This document shows, piece after piece, positions 31,483 to 32,006 of a stretch of 32,006 bases of DNA (its first letter is position 1; every line of letters begins with the position of its first letter). Origin of the DNA: an uncultured Faecalicoccus sp. (GTDB lineage Bacteria; Bacillota_I; Bacilli_A; Erysipelotrichales; Erysipelotrichaceae); contig CABVDD010000022.1 of NCBI GenBank assembly GCA_902497095.1, forward strand, positions 1-32,006. Reading direction: 5' to 3'. The position numbers were made by a program, and so were the translations under genes. The notes below the pieces were generated by a model. That model was given only the letters and a program-made list of their open reading frames with translations, searched no databases and was not told where the DNA came from.

Positions 31483-31761
31483 TTAATGCAATCCAAATTG
31501 TTGTGCTGCCAAATGAACTTTCAAATTGATTTTAGCATACAACTCAGCATGAAGTTCATAGAAATTCATAGCATGAACTTCATCTTCTTTTTGTTTGGAT
31601 GGATAAAACCGGTCTAGATAGTAGAAGGTATCCTGATCTAAAAAACCGTACACGATACCGGCTATTCCGTTATCTAGGCAGATAACTTGTTTCCATATTT
31701 TTTTAGGGGTGTCTGTCATAGCGTCTAAAAATTCATTAACTTCCAAGTGTCTAGCGAACAT
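31483..31761 (-). CDS. Hypothetical protein, 92 aa
   Basis: The start at 31761 (MFARHLEVNEFLDAMTDTPKKIWKQV) follows AAGGAGG by 9 bases; the longer frame to 31893 begins in AT-only DNA with a hydrophobic non-coding look. The protein is soluble, mixed alpha/beta, with FLDQDTFYYLDRFYPSK and a helical C-terminus (ELHAELYAKINLKVHLAAQQFGLH). I do not recognise a family. It ends 9 bases before the PHP phosphatase and is probably co-transcribed with it from the promoter at 31786-31813. Confidence 0.75.
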   Translation of the reverse strand: MFARHLEVNEFLDAMTDTPKKIWKQVICLDNGIAGIVYGFLDQDTFYYLDRFYPSKQKEDEVHAMNFYELHAELYAKINLKVHLAAQQFGLH

Positions 31762-31785
31762 AGGCTTTATCCTCCTTACACTTTT

Positions 31786-31813
31786 ATTATGTGTAATTAG
31801 GAAAAAGAAACAA
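31786..31813 (-). promoter_or_regulatory. Promoter of the 31761 gene and PHP phosphatase
   Basis: On the minus strand TTGTTT (31813-31808), a 16-base spacer and CATAAT (31791-31786). Confidence 0.5.
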
Positions 31814-31893
31814 TATTTCTTTTGAATAAAACATAAAACAAAAATAATTATTTTATAAACATTAAAAATTTTTAAAAAATAATTTTTGAACAA

Positions 31894-32006
31894 AAGGGGC
31901 TGTAACGAATAGATGATTTTTACAGATCATCTGAGCGTTTCAGCTCTTTTGCTTTTTTCGGATCCTTGTTTTTCTCATATTCCTGTCAAACCATCAAAAA
32001 AACGCC
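31894..32006. other. Possible mobile-element edge at window end
   Basis: An abrupt change from AT-only DNA to AAAGGGGCTGTAACG (from 31893). On the minus strand one frame ends RFFDGLTGI and stops, and another reads QEYEKNKDPKKAKELKRSDDL and stops near 31921. GGGGCTGT-type ends occur in some insertion sequences. It is cut by the window, so identity is open. Confidence 0.25.

Overview
The window is chromosomal DNA from a low-GC, Gram-positive anaerobe. Start codons are preceded by AGGAGG-type ribosome binding sites, intergenic DNA is AT-rich, and promoters read as TTGNNN-17-TATAAT. The gene content (ferredoxin-type Ech hydrogenase with a complete hyp maturation set, Glc-family PTS, AzlCD, a large coiled-coil surface protein) would suit a gut Bacillota such as a member of the Erysipelotrichales. 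That placement is inference; no rRNA or marker gene is present.

Layout. Bases 1-60 hold the 3' end of an unidentified structured stretch, followed by a strong hairpin. Bases 168-3727 are a class Ia ribonucleotide reductase operon (nrdA-nrdB), followed by tRNA-Pro(CGG), a HAD phosphatase and a small XRE regulator (4687-5136). Bases 5190-9745 are a cassette: a decayed fragment, then a GntR/UTRA regulator, a PTS EIIBC, an ADP-ribosylglycohydrolase-family enzyme and a separate PTS EIIA. The cassette is bracketed by two nearly identical 120-bp copies of the XRE gene's 3' end plus a terminator, so it looks inserted between XRE and the hyp operon.

Bases 9880-15280 (minus strand) are hypA-B-F-C-D-E, which build the NiFe(CN)2CO centre. 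They diverge from echA-B-C-D-E-F (15380-20539, plus strand), a membrane-bound group 4 [NiFe] hydrogenase that couples ferredoxin oxidation to H2 formation and ion translocation. The Ech large subunit ends directly after its last metal-binding motif, so no maturation protease should be needed, and none is encoded here. The ferredoxin subunit has four [4Fe-4S] motifs. azlC-azlD follow (20600-21614), with a candidate leaderless GTG start.

After a gene-poor stretch comes a roughly 1,030-residue secreted, membrane-anchored coiled-coil protein with a central CAP/SCP domain (22673-25778). Its signal peptide contains a run of seven Gs that puts the gene out of frame; six Gs would restore a perfect signal peptide. 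This looks like a phase-variable surface protein, or else a sequencing error in the homopolymer. A second gene-poor stretch and tRNA-Leu(CAG) follow.

The right end has a LysR regulator divergent from a four-gene operon (small charged helical protein, DUF3737-like beta-helix protein, aldo/keto reductase, carboxymuconolactone decarboxylase-like protein). It is followed by a convergent PHP-type histidinol phosphatase, a small hypothetical gene, and possibly the edge of a mobile element at the window end.

The strongest leads are the poly-G switch, the repeat-bracketed PTS/ADP-ribosylglycohydrolase cassette, and the four-cluster EchF.
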